Shown one piece after another: positions 39,110 to 47,665 of a stretch of DNA of 64,000 bases (the first letter of the stretch is position 1; each line of letters begins with the position of its first letter). Source of the DNA: Massilia arenae. GTDB lineage: Bacteria > Pseudomonadota > Gammaproteobacteria > Burkholderiales > Burkholderiaceae_D. The translations under genes were made by a program, and so were the position numbers. The stretch lies in assembly GCF_008014745.1 (NCBI RefSeq), contig NZ_VPFD01000013.1, forward strand, positions 1 to 64,000. Reading direction: 5' to 3'. The notes beneath the pieces are model-generated. The model was given only the letters and a program-made list of their open reading frames with translations, ran no database searches and was not told the DNA's origin.

Positions 39110-39616
39110 CGTTGGAATACATAAAAAAGTGAGTCGGCAACACGCAGCGGCGACGGCATCATGACTGCCTGGCCATGGCGCAATCCGGCCTGGCGGGCTT
39201 GCCAATATACAAGGTATTGACAGGGGGCTGTCGCCGCTCATGCAAATTTGGCCAAAGTCTAAGCCGCTGCCGCCGGCGATTCGATTCGATTCCGGGATGA
39301 GTTGACGGGGCGCAAAGCTGGTTCAAGCGGATGAAACCGGCCACCGTGGCTGCACGACATCGAAGCATGCTCGCGCTCGCTTCATGGAAAAACGCCGCCA
39401 TCCCTTTCTCGGATGCAAAACCGCCGGCTTTGTGCCATGCATATGGCATACGTTTCAAAAATACAACAGTACGATTGGATTTATTAGCGATCTACCAAGC
39501 GCGCCACTGATAATTGACCAACTGCCAGCCCTGAAGTTTGAAACAATCAAGGTGAGTCGAGCGGCCGGCCCCGACGCTCTGCAGGCGCTCACCGCGATCC
39601 TGGGAACACACCGACA
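39110..39616. other. 507-bp gene-free region between the Sel1-type gene and the first porin
   Basis: This less G+C-rich stretch should hold the promoters of the divergent Sel1-type gene and porin. I see a TTGACA near 39216 and a palindrome TGCCAT-GCAT-ATGGCA at 39433-39448, a possible operator. Open frames on either strand here lack ribosome sites and recognisable protein character, so I call no gene. Confidence 0.6.
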
Positions 39617-40666
39617 ATGAAGAAATCTCTCCTGGCCGTGGCACTGCTTGGCGCTTGCGCCGGCGCGGCCCATGCGCAGACGTCGGTGCAGGTCTACGGC
39701 AACCTCGATACCGGCATCGTCAAGCGCAGTAGCGAGAACATCAGCATCGGCAAGCGCACCGCCAACACCCTCGGCATCCGGGGCACCGAAGACCTGGGCA
39801 ATGGATTCAAAGCCCTGTTCCACCTTGAGATGCGTTACGAGCCGGATACCGGCAGCAGCGAGATCGGTCCCGGCGGCAATCAGCGCCAGCTGTTCCAGGG
39901 CCAGAGCCGGCTCGGCCTGCAGGGCGACTTCGGCATGCTGCGCATCGGCCGCGGCCTGACCCCGTTCCATGAAACCATCGGCAACTTCGAACCCTTCCAC
40001 GCGATCCCGACCGCAGGCGGCTTCTATACCGACCTGAGCGTCGCCGGCTACAACTCGCAGCCGCTCGACCCGGTCGGCTCCTCGGGCAACCGCTGGTCGA
40101 ACGCCATCTGGTACAACTCGCCGGTCGTCAATGGCTTCCAGCTCAACACCGCGATCGCGACAGAAGAAAACAACGGTGGCGTCGCCGTGATCGGCCGCGG
40201 CAGCGCTGGCGCGCCGCAATATCCGGCCGGCGCCGAGGCCTCGGCCAATCCGTTCTCGGTCTCGGCCACCTACAGCAAGGGCCCCGCCGCCCTGATGGCG
40301 GCCTATGAGCGCAATGCGATCGAATCGAAGGTCTGGTCGGTGGGCGCCTCGGTCCAGGCGACCCCGGAACTCAAGCTCATGGGCACGTTCACCAGGCTGG
40401 ACGAAGACCATACCCGGGTCTTCAACAACGAGACCAGCTCGTGGGTGCTGGGCGCCAACTATGTACTCGGCCCTGGCAAGTTCCTGGCGGGCTATGGCCA
40501 GAAAGATACTGACGGCCTGGAGAAGGTCAGGCAGCTGTCGCTGGGCTATGAATACAGCCTGTCGAAGCGCACCTATCTTTACATCGATGCTTCGCGCAAG
40601 AAGGGGCTGCTGACCAGCCCCGGCAGCGTCAACCAGTACGACATCGGCATCAACCATTCGTTCTAG
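39617..40666 (+). CDS. General porin, first of a tandem pair
   Basis: A 349-residue outer-membrane beta-barrel. The signal peptide ends at AHA (residue 20), the mature protein begins QTSVQVYGNLDTG, and it ends with the terminal Phe of BAM substrates (DIGINHSF). GIRGTEDLGNGFKALFHLE is the typical Burkholderiales porin signature, and the beta-rich body has the usual length. It would allow diffusion of small solutes. The ribosome site is weak (TGGGAA). Confidence 0.93.
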   Translation: MKKSLLAVALLGACAGAAHAQTSVQVYGNLDTGIVKRSSENISIGKRTANTLGIRGTEDLGNGFKALFHLEMRYEPDTGSSEIGPGGNQRQLFQGQSRLGLQGDFGMLRIGRGLTPFHETIGNFEPFHAIPTAGGFYTDLSVAGYNSQPLDPVGSSGNRWSNAIWYNSPVVNGFQLNTAIATEENNGGVAVIGRGSAGAPQYPAGAEASANPFSVSATYSKGPAALMAAYERNAIESKVWSVGASVQATPELKLMGTFTRLDEDHTRVFNNETSSWVLGANYVLGPGKFLAGYGQKDTDGLEKVRQLSLGYEYSLSKRTYLYIDASRKKGLLTSPGSVNQYDIGINHSF

Positions 40667-40832
40667 CGCAAGCGGGAGCCGCGTCTCCCCATCGCGCTCC
40701 ATGTAGTGTTTTCACAACGCCTGATCCTCCACGGTGCATCCGCGAACGAGCGTTCTGTACAGTGCGCCATGGCAATGGCATATTGGCAGAGCGAGCTCAA
40801 GCATCGCGACAAGAAAATAATATGGAGACACG

Positions 40833-42113
40833 ATGAAGAAAAGCCTGATCGCCGCCCTGCTCGGCGCTACGTTTGCATGCTCCGCCCTGGCCCAGACCAG
40901 CGTCCAGATCTACGGTATCGCCGATGCCGGCGTGATGTGGCAAAAAGGTGGTCCGACCAAGATCTATAGCGGCGGCGCCGACGGCTCGCGCCTCGGCATC
41001 CGGGGTAGCGAAGACTTGGGCAATGGCTACAAGGCCATCTTCAATGTCGAAGCCCGTGTCGAACTCGACAACGGTTCGCAGCAGCCGGCCCTGATGAACG
41101 ACAATCCGGGCGTCTACCTGCTGCGCGGCATGAACCAGATTCCACAAGCCATCCGCGACCGTCTGCAGGCGGCGATCCAGCCGCCGGGCGCGCCGGCCGT
41201 CAACCAGGAAAAAGCCCTGTTCGACCGCACGTCGATGGTCGGCCTGATCACCCCGATCGGCGCCGTGATGCTGGGCCGCATGTACACCCCGGGCTACGAG
41301 GTGTTCAATATGGCCGACGCCTTCGAATCGGGCACCGCCGGCACCTGGGGCCACATCACAGGCGGCACCGCCGGCTTCACCGCGCTGGGCGCCGACATCC
41401 GCTCGCAGGAAGCGATCCAGTACCGCATCGCCCTGCCGAACGGCCTGGGCGGCTCGGTCATGTATGGCGCGCGCAATTCGGGCTACCTCGGCCGCTACAA
41501 GAAATTCCGCGCCGGCGCCATCACCTATAAAGCCAATGGCTTCGACGTCGGCGTCGGCTACAACCATGGCTAAGACATGCAGAACCGTCCGAGCCTGCGT
41601 ACCCTGACGGTCGGCGGTTCCTACGCCCTGGGCGAGAGCTGGAAATTCTTTGCGGGCTTCCACAGCCAGCGTAACCAGAACTCGGCGCTGCTGCCCGATT
41701 ACCTGGCCGGCTGGAACCAGGCCGTGGTGCCGGCGCTGATCGCACAAGGCGTGCCGGAGGCCACCCGGAATGCCCTGCTCGGCATTTTCCAGACCAATAT
41801 CAAGGCCAACACCCAGCAGGACGCGAACAGCTACCAGGTCGGCGCCCACTACCGGATCGGCAACGGCCGCATCGTGGCCTCGTACGCGCACCAGAACGAC
41901 CGCACGGCATCCAACAGCGACGCCAACCTGTACGCGGTGGGCTACAACTACTACCTGTCCAAGCGCACTGACCTGTACACCGCGCTGGCCTTCATCAAGA
42001 ACGACAACGAGGCGCAGTATTCGCCCGGCACCTCGGGCAACCCGGGCGGCTTCACCGAAGCGCCGGGCGCCGACGGCCGCGCACTGCAATTGGGTATCCG
42101 TCACCGCTTCTGA
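40833..42113 (+). pseudogene. Second porin, interrupted by an in-frame stop codon
   Basis: The signal peptide (to ALA, residue 20), QTSVQIYGIADAG and GIRGSEDLGNGYKAIFNVE show a porin starting at 40833 with GGAG upstream. Translation stops at a TAA at 41571-41573, after 246 residues (ending GVGYNHG). The same frame continues directly without loss (from 41574) as DMQNRPSLRTLTVGGSYALG to the terminal LGIRHRF at 42113, exactly what the C-terminal half of a porin should look like. A single base change would restore a protein of about 426 residues. It is either a recent nonsense mutation or a sequencing error; the truncated form could not be a functional barrel. Confidence 0.85.
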
Positions 42114-42133
42114 CCGTTTCACGCTCCCCGGAA

Positions 42134-42157
42134 AGACGCCTGCGGGCGTCTTTTTTT
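42134..42157 (+). terminator. Terminator after the second porin
   Basis: AGACGCC and GGCGTCT pair around loop TGCG and are followed by seven T residues. It lies 20 nt behind the end of the porin reading frame. Confidence 0.92.
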
Positions 42158-42231
42158 GTCGCCCGTTAAAACTCCGGCGCCATGCCCGCGTCGGGTAAAA
42201 TGGTCCGATTCATTCCCTCACTCAATTCCCC

Positions 42232-42897
42232 ATGAGCATCGCACCACTGGACGCCAACGCTGTCGCGCAATACCTGATCGATCACCCGCAATTCTTCCAT
42301 GAGCACGCCGGCCTGCTGGGCGAAGTAAAACTCTCCAGCCCCCTGACCGGCCGCGCCGTGTCGCTGCAGGAGCGCCAGATGGAAGTGATGCGCGATAAAT
42401 TCCGCGCGCTCGAACTGCGCCTGTCCGACCTGTCGCGCCGCGCCGAAGAAAACGCCGGCATCGCCAACCGCTTCCACGCCTGGACCCAGGCACTGCTGGT
42501 GTCCAAGGGCGGCGCCGCCATGGCGCGCGACCTGGCCGACGGCCTGCGCACCCATTTCATCGTGCCGCAAGTCACCCTGCGCCTGTGGAACGTGGCGCCG
42601 GAGCATGCCGGCGAATGGTTCGCCCAGGGCGTGTCGGACGACGCGCGCATCTTCGCCAACAGCCTGCGCGCGCCGTATTGCGGCCCCAACAATGATTTCG
42701 AGGCGGTGCGCTGGCTGGACGATGCGGAATCGATCCGTTCGACCGTCATGCTGCCGCTGGGCCAGCCGGGCCAGAGCTTCGGCCTGCTGGTGCTGGGCTC
42801 GCCCGATCCGGCGCGCTTCACGACCGCGATGTCGACCGATTTCCTGGTCCACATCGCCGCCACCTCGACCACCGCGCTGGCGCCGCTGCGCGCCTGA
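42232..42897 (+). CDS. DUF484 family protein
   Basis: A 221-residue protein with the N-terminal LIDHPQFFHEHAGLLGEVKL and a coiled-coil part (QERQMEVMRDKFRALELRL), followed by a GAF-like C-terminal half. These match DUF484 proteins, which in many proteobacteria are encoded immediately before xerC. The stop is 10 nt before the xerC start, so the two are co-transcribed. The function is not known; the fixed gene order hints at a link to chromosome dimer resolution or cell division. Confidence 0.9.
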   Translation: MSIAPLDANAVAQYLIDHPQFFHEHAGLLGEVKLSSPLTGRAVSLQERQMEVMRDKFRALELRLSDLSRRAEENAGIANRFHAWTQALLVSKGGAAMARDLADGLRTHFIVPQVTLRLWNVAPEHAGEWFAQGVSDDARIFANSLRAPYCGPNNDFEAVRWLDDAESIRSTVMLPLGQPGQSFGLLVLGSPDPARFTTAMSTDFLVHIAATSTTALAPLRA

Positions 42898-42907
42898 GCC
42901 AGCGGCC

Positions 42908-43828
42908 ATGGACTGGGTCGCGCGCTACCTGGGCGAACTGGCTACCGGGCGTCAGCTGTCGCCGCACACGGTCGACGCCTACCGCCGCGACCTCGCCGAA
43001 CTGGCCGCACTGGCCGGCCACGACGACTGGGCCCGGCTGACCCACGTCGACATCCGCCGCTATGCCGCCAGGCTGCATGCCGGCGGCCAGTCGGCGCGCA
43101 CGATCGCGCGCAAGCTGTCCGGCTGGCGCGGCTTCTATGCCTGGCTGTCGAACCAGACTCCGCTGGCCGCCAACCCGGTCGACGGGGTGCACGCCCCGAA
43201 ACGCCCGCGCAGCCTGCCCAAGGCGCTGGCCGTCGACGACGCCGTGCAATTGATGGATGCAAATACGCGCGGCCACGCCGACCCCTTCGAGCTGTGCAAC
43301 CGCGCCATGTTCGAGCTGCTGTATTCGAGCGGCTTGCGGGTGTCGGAACTGGCCGGCCTCGACGTCGCCTGGCAGGATGCGCGCGCCGGCCAGCCGGCCT
43401 CGCTCGGCTGGCTCGACTTGCAGGCCGGCGAAGTGGTGGTCACCGGCAAGGGCAACAAGATGCGCCGGGTGCCGGTTGGCGGCCCGGCGCGCGAGGCGCT
43501 GGCGGCCTGGCTGGCGGTGCGTCCCGCCGCGCGCGACGGCAGCGCCGCCCTGTTCCTGTCGGCGCGCGACACCCGCATCTCGCCGCGCGTGGTGCAGAAC
43601 CGGCTCAAGGAGCATGCACTGCGCGCCGGCACCCCGGTGCATGTGCACCCGCACGTGCTGCGCCACTCGTTCGCCTCGCACCTGCTGCAATCCTCGGGCG
43701 ACCTGCGCGCGGTGCAGGAATTGCTCGGCCATGCCAGCATTACCTCGACCCAGATCTATACTGCACTCGATTTCCAGCACCTGTCGAAGGTGTACGACGC
43801 GGCCCATCCGCGCGCCAAGGCCAAGTGA
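42908..43828 (+). CDS. xerC: Site-specific tyrosine recombinase XerC
   Basis: A 306-residue recombinase that, with XerD, resolves chromosome dimers at dif. The N-terminal core-binding domain (residues about 5-90) is followed by the catalytic domain with SGLRVSELAGL (Arg), KGNKMR (Lys), HPHVLRHSFASHLL (His-x2-Arg), LGHASITSTQIYT (His and the nucleophilic Tyr). All catalytic residues are present. ATG 42908 directly follows the DUF484 gene. No dif site is obvious in this window. Confidence 0.95.
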   Translation: MDWVARYLGELATGRQLSPHTVDAYRRDLAELAALAGHDDWARLTHVDIRRYAARLHAGGQSARTIARKLSGWRGFYAWLSNQTPLAANPVDGVHAPKRPRSLPKALAVDDAVQLMDANTRGHADPFELCNRAMFELLYSSGLRVSELAGLDVAWQDARAGQPASLGWLDLQAGEVVVTGKGNKMRRVPVGGPAREALAAWLAVRPAARDGSAALFLSARDTRISPRVVQNRLKEHALRAGTPVHVHPHVLRHSFASHLLQSSGDLRAVQELLGHASITSTQIYTALDFQHLSKVYDAAHPRAKAK

Positions 43829-43982
43829 TCGCACGGCCGGCGTAGGCGCGCCATTCCAGCCACATTGTCCGGTAGTTGGTTTGAACTCGATCAACACCAA
43901 ACACGCTTGATGGTGAGCTTGCAAGAATTGCGGCATAATCCCCCGGTTCTTTTGTCCAACCCCCAACACGAGTAGCGTACCA

Positions 43983-45053
43983 ATGGACCTGATTCCCAGC
44001 ACCATCCTGACCGGCTTCCTCGGCGCGGGCAAGACAACCCTGCTCAACCGCATCCTGCAGGAAGATCACGGCATGCGCATCGCCGTCATCGAAAACGAAT
44101 TCGGTCAAGAAAATATTGACAACGAAATCCTGGTACAGGATTCGAGCGAGCAGATCGTCGAGATGAACAACGGCTGCATCTGCTGCACCGTGCGCGGCGA
44201 CCTGATCGTGGCCTTGAACAGCCTGGCGCAGAAACGCGCTGCCGGCGAGATCCAGTTCGACCGGGTGGTGATCGAAACCACCGGCCTGGCCAACCCCGGC
44301 CCGGTGGCCCAGACCTTCTTCGTCGACGAAGAAGTGGGCGCCAACTACCTGCTCGACGCCGTGGTGACCGTGGTCGACGCCCGCCATGCGATGGACCAGC
44401 TGACCCAGAACGAGGAAGCCCAGCGCCAGGTCGGTTTCGCCGACAAGATCCTGCTGTCCAAGACCGACCTGGTCGATGCCGCCGCAGTCGAGGCCCTGAA
44501 GGCGCGCCTGCACCGCATCAACCCGCGTGCGCCGATCGCGACCAGCGACTTCGGCCGGGCGCCAATCTCGGACGTGCTCGACCTGCGCGGCTTCAACCTG
44601 AACGACAAGCTGGAACTGGATCCGGACTTCCTGCAAGTCGAGGACGGCCACGACCATGACCACGAGCACGGTCACGACCACGATCACGCCCATTGCGGCC
44701 ACGACCATGCACATGGCGAAGCCTGCAACCACGATCATCACCACGGCCACCACAGCGACGACATCGCGGCCTTCGTGTTCAAGAGCGAGCGCGCCTTTGA
44801 CCCGGAACGCCTGGAACAATTCCTGGGCAGCCTGGTGCAGGTATTCGGCCCGCAAATGCTGCGCTATAAAGGCGTGCTGCGGATGGAAGGCGTCGACCGC
44901 AAGGTGGTATTCCAGGGCGTGCACCAGATCATGGGCAGCGATGTGGGACCGAAATGGGGCGAGAACGAGACACCCGCGACCAAGATGGTCTTTATTGGTA
45001 AAAATTTACCAAAAGACGTATTTGTCCGCGGACTTGAACAATGTTTGGTATAA
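43983..45053 (+). CDS. COG0523/CobW-family GTPase with a histidine-rich loop (putative zinc chaperone)
   Basis: A 356-residue G3E GTPase. The Walker A motif is GFLGAGKTTLLN (residues 10-21), the metal-binding C-x-C-C signature is GCICCTVRG (about 64-72), and SKTDLVD gives guanine specificity. A His-rich stretch at about 221-260 (GHDHDHEHGHDHDHAHCGHD and onward) suggests metal storage or binding. Such proteins deliver zinc to client enzymes. dksA lies 263 nt downstream, a neighbourhood often seen for zinc-linked COG0523 genes, though this DksA lacks the zinc ligands. Confidence 0.9.
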   Translation: MDLIPSTILTGFLGAGKTTLLNRILQEDHGMRIAVIENEFGQENIDNEILVQDSSEQIVEMNNGCICCTVRGDLIVALNSLAQKRAAGEIQFDRVVIETTGLANPGPVAQTFFVDEEVGANYLLDAVVTVVDARHAMDQLTQNEEAQRQVGFADKILLSKTDLVDAAAVEALKARLHRINPRAPIATSDFGRAPISDVLDLRGFNLNDKLELDPDFLQVEDGHDHDHEHGHDHDHAHCGHDHAHGEACNHDHHHGHHSDDIAAFVFKSERAFDPERLEQFLGSLVQVFGPQMLRYKGVLRMEGVDRKVVFQGVHQIMGSDVGPKWGENETPATKMVFIGKNLPKDVFVRGLEQCLV

Positions 45054-45316
45054 ACTGTATCGGTTTGACCGGCCTGTTTCAGGTTGCATGACGACCCGTT
45101 GCGACAGTTTGTTGCGACCGACTCGCCGGACTGACCAGTGCGCTATATACTAGCCGCCAGCCTGCTGTAGCGAACTGTCCTTGCTGCATATGCGGCGCGG
45201 CCAGAGAAGGGATGGCGCCAGGTCGCCATCAAGGCAGCTTGCCTCATGCACACCTTTCCTAGGTGCAACTGTTGGCAAGCTGATAAAATGAAAACCTCTG
45301 TCGTATCGAAGGCATC

Positions 45317-45766
45317 ATGACTAAAACAACGAAATCCACTACCGCCCAGCCTGAAGATCGCCTCCTGACGGAAGAAGAGATCCGGGCGATGAGCGATGAC
45401 GACTACATGAATCCGGCCCAGCTCGCGTTCTTCAAGAACCGCCTGCAGGAACTCGAAAAGGAACTGCTGAAAAATGCCGGCGAAACCACGGAACACCTGC
45501 GCGAGACCGTGCTGGTTCCCGATCCGGCCGACCGTGCGACGATCGAAGAAGAACACGCACTGGAACTGCGCACCCGCGATCGCGAACGCAAGCTGCTCAA
45601 GAAGGTCCAGCAGTCGATCCAGTCGATCGACGGCGGCGAATACGGCTGGTGCGAAGAAACCGGCGAGCCAATCGGCATCCCGCGCCTGATCGCCCGTCCG
45701 ACCGCCACGCTGTCGCTGGAAGCCCAGCAGCGTCGTGAGCTCAAGCAAAAGCTGTACGGCGACTGA
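45317..45766 (+). CDS. dksA: RNA polymerase-binding transcription factor DksA
   Basis: A 149-residue secondary-channel factor that, with ppGpp, resets transcription of rRNA and amino-acid genes. The coiled coil with the acidic tip is conserved (LVPDPADRATIEEE). The C-terminal zinc-finger region reads CEET-x17-SLEA, i.e. CxxT and SxxA in place of the usual CxxC and CxxC, leaving a single Cys. This zinc-independent type is known in alpha- and betaproteobacteria. The start has GAAGG upstream. The tRNA-tuf promoter at the left end is a plausible target. Confidence 0.95.
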   Translation: MTKTTKSTTAQPEDRLLTEEEIRAMSDDDYMNPAQLAFFKNRLQELEKELLKNAGETTEHLRETVLVPDPADRATIEEEHALELRTRDRERKLLKKVQQSIQSIDGGEYGWCEETGEPIGIPRLIARPTATLSLEAQQRRELKQKLYGD

Positions 45767-45784
45767 TTTATCGCTGTAGCCATC

Positions 45785-45818
45785 AAAAAAAGCATGCGAG
45801 GTATCGCATGCTTTTTTT
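45785..45818. terminator. Bidirectional terminator after dksA
   Basis: AGCATGCGA and TCGCATGCT form a 9-bp stem with loop GGTA, with an A-run before and a T-run (seven T) after, 19 nt beyond the dksA stop. Confidence 0.93.
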
Positions 45819-45980
45819 GTATCTGCGTCCGTTTTTCTGCATGACCGCGCACGTTTCACGCGCCATGCATACCCTCTCGTTTCCCATCGGATACACTAAC
45901 CTGCACGGCGTGTGCACAGCACACAGGCCGGAGGTTCGTGCTATGGTCTGGCACGTCTGGCCTAATTGACAACGGTGAGC

Positions 45981-47240
45981 ATGGGGCTTTTCTCCTTCCT
46001 GAAGAGAAAGAACGACGATGCAGGGGTGCGCGATTGGCCGCCGCCCGAGTCGCGCCTGCGCGGCGAGCCGTCGCGCCTGGACACCGAGGCCGAGCGCGAA
46101 CGCCAGCGCGAGATCGCACGCGCCACCGCCGCCAAGATCGATGAGATCGAGCTTGCATTCGCTTCCGATATGTTCGACGACGAGCCGGCCTGGGGCAGCG
46201 GCGTACGGCGTCCAGCCGCTGGCGGCGCGCATCCGGAACAAGACATTCCGCTCCAGGCCGCGGCGCCCGCCAGTGCACCGGCCATCGACGAAAGCGCCAT
46301 CCTGTACGCCAACGGCCAGCCGGACGCTGCCGAACAGTTGCTGCGCTCCTGCCTGCCGACCCTGGGCCGCGCCGAGCGCCTGCCGTGGTGGATGCTGTTC
46401 GACCTGTACCAGGCGGATGGCCGCGAAGACGCCTTCGAAAGCATCGCCATCGACTATGCCAGCCATTTCGAGACCTCGCCGCCGGCCTGGAAACCGCTGC
46501 CGGCGGCGCCCGATGCGGCCCGCCCCGGCCCTGGCCTGGCTGCGGTCGAGGCCTTCGGCCCCACGATTGACGCCAGCGTCGCGGCGCGCTTGACCCGCGT
46601 GCTGGATGCGACGGCGCCGGTCGTGCGCCTGGACTTCGGCCAGGTGACGGCAATCGATGCCGACGGCGCCGCCTGCCTGCTGGCGGCATTGCAAACATTA
46701 CGCCTTCAGCAGACCGGCGGCCGCGAGCTGGTGCTGGCCGGCGCCGACACCTTGCTCGACACCTTGCGCCCGCTGCTGGTCATCGGCCAACGCGCGACCA
46801 GCCCGGCGCCCTGGCTGCTGCTGCTCGAGCTGCTGCAATTGACGCACCGCGAAAAACAGTTCGAGGAGGCGGCGATGGATTACTGCGTCACCTACGAGGT
46901 GTCGCCGCCCTCGTTCGAGGCGCCGCTGCGCGTGTCCACCGCCGCGCCAGCGCCCGGCCATGGCGACCGCTTCATGTTGCCGGCTGTCGTGAGCGGTCCG
47001 GACGGCGCCCTGCTGGCGGCCATCGATGCCTATGCCCAGGAGCGCGAGACCTTGGTGCTGGATTGCTCGCGGCTGGCGCGCATCGACTATGCCGGCGCCG
47101 GCAGCCTGCTGGCGCGTCTGGATGCACACGGCGCCGCCGGCCGCGCGGTCGAGCTGCGCGAACTGAACCATCTCGTCGCCACCCTGCTGCGCCTGCTCGG
47201 CGCGGGTGATGGCGTGCGGCTTTATCCGCACCGCTACTGA
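45981..47240 (+). CDS. Protein with two STAS-like domains
   Basis: A 419-residue protein starting at ATG 45981 (MGLFSFLKRK); an in-frame TTG at 45966 is less likely. An Arg- and Ala-rich N-terminal linker is followed by a helical part with DESAILYANGQPDAAEQLL. Two STAS/MlaB-like modules are visible: VVRLDFGQVTAIDADGAACL (about 213-232) and LVLDCSRLARIDYAGAGSLL (about 357-376), each with the usual Asp/Ser-containing loop. Between them a SPPSFE segment recurs (SPPAWK earlier), suggesting duplication. Such proteins may bind lipids or act as scaffolds. No operon partner is visible. Confidence 0.75.
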   Translation: MGLFSFLKRKNDDAGVRDWPPPESRLRGEPSRLDTEAERERQREIARATAAKIDEIELAFASDMFDDEPAWGSGVRRPAAGGAHPEQDIPLQAAAPASAPAIDESAILYANGQPDAAEQLLRSCLPTLGRAERLPWWMLFDLYQADGREDAFESIAIDYASHFETSPPAWKPLPAAPDAARPGPGLAAVEAFGPTIDASVAARLTRVLDATAPVVRLDFGQVTAIDADGAACLLAALQTLRLQQTGGRELVLAGADTLLDTLRPLLVIGQRATSPAPWLLLLELLQLTHREKQFEEAAMDYCVTYEVSPPSFEAPLRVSTAAPAPGHGDRFMLPAVVSGPDGALLAAIDAYAQERETLVLDCSRLARIDYAGAGSLLARLDAHGAAGRAVELRELNHLVATLLRLLGAGDGVRLYPHRY

Positions 47241-47258
47241 CTTTTTTTCAGGCGCTTA

Positions 47259-47414
47259 GAGCCTATCCCGGTAGGTGGGGGGAAGTTCATGCCGATGCAT
47301 GGCGAGCGTGAGCAAGGCGCGAGGAGGCCGCATGGCTAGCCATGCAACGACGAGCAACGCAGCGCACGCTTGCCAGGCGCGGCAGGAACGACTCCCACCT
47401 ACCGGGATAGGTTC
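47259..47414. mobile_element. 156-bp MITE-like palindromic element
   Basis: The ends are inverted repeats: 18 bp perfect CCTATCCCGGTAGGTGGG (47262-47279) and its complement (47394-47411), extended outward to GAGCC / GGTTC with one mismatch. Inside, the arms remain partly complementary down to a central palindrome GCATGGC-TA-GCCATGC, so the whole element can fold into one long hairpin. TTA flanks both ends (47256-47258 and 47415-47417), within a 9-bp direct repeat CTTAGAGCC. It codes for nothing. The ends and the TTA target suggest an element mobilised by an IS5-family transposase; that is an inference. Confidence 0.75.
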
Positions 47415-47513
47415 TTAGAGCCAGCCAAAGGCCAGCAACAGCAGCAAGGTCACGACCAGCGACACGAGGATCGAGCCAAGACAGCCCAGCTTGTTGGAAA
47501 AGAAGAAAAACAT
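47415..47513 (-). CDS. Putative 32-residue membrane microprotein
   Basis: A short frame reads MFFFFSNKLGCLGSILVSLV and then VTLLLLLAFGWL: a charged turn followed by one strong membrane helix. Its stop codon TAA is the TTA that flanks the MITE-like element. The ribosome binding site is weak. The hydrophobic pattern and fixed N-terminal NKLGC-type turn suggest a genuine small protein, but no homologue can be checked here. Confidence 0.5.
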   Translation of the reverse strand: MFFFFSNKLGCLGSILVSLVVTLLLLLAFGWL

Positions 47514-47608
47514 CGTTTGCCGTTCATGGTGTGGTCGTCCTGACAGCGTACAGCCCGCTGTTAGCCTCAGGCGCACACTTGGTCAGGGGTAATTAAGGCT
47601 GAGCTAAT

Positions 47609-47636
47609 CTTGCAATCCCACGCACGATCCCCACCT
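47609..47636 (+). promoter_or_regulatory. Sigma-32 (heat-shock)-like promoter of hslVU
   Basis: CTTGCA (47609-47614), a 14-nt spacer and CCCCACCT (47629-47636) match the RpoH consensus (CTTGAA, 13-15 nt, CCCCAT-N-T) well. It lies 29 nt before the hslV start codon. Confidence 0.55.
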
Positions 47637-47665
47637 GCTGTTGGCTAGAACATCACGAGGTCAAA

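Noticed and set aside
39159..39458. Open frame of 99 codons on the minus strand between the Sel1-type gene and the porin
   Set aside because: No ribosome site or recognisable motif, and a composition unlike the neighbouring proteins.
41577..42113. Separate small outer-membrane gene starting at the ATG at 41577
   Set aside because: It has no ribosome site or signal peptide and is in frame with, and directly continues, the porin upstream; it is the second half of the interrupted porin.
45783..46694. Open frame antisense to the STAS-domain gene
   Set aside because: It runs through the dksA terminator and mirrors the third-codon-position bias of the gene opposite.
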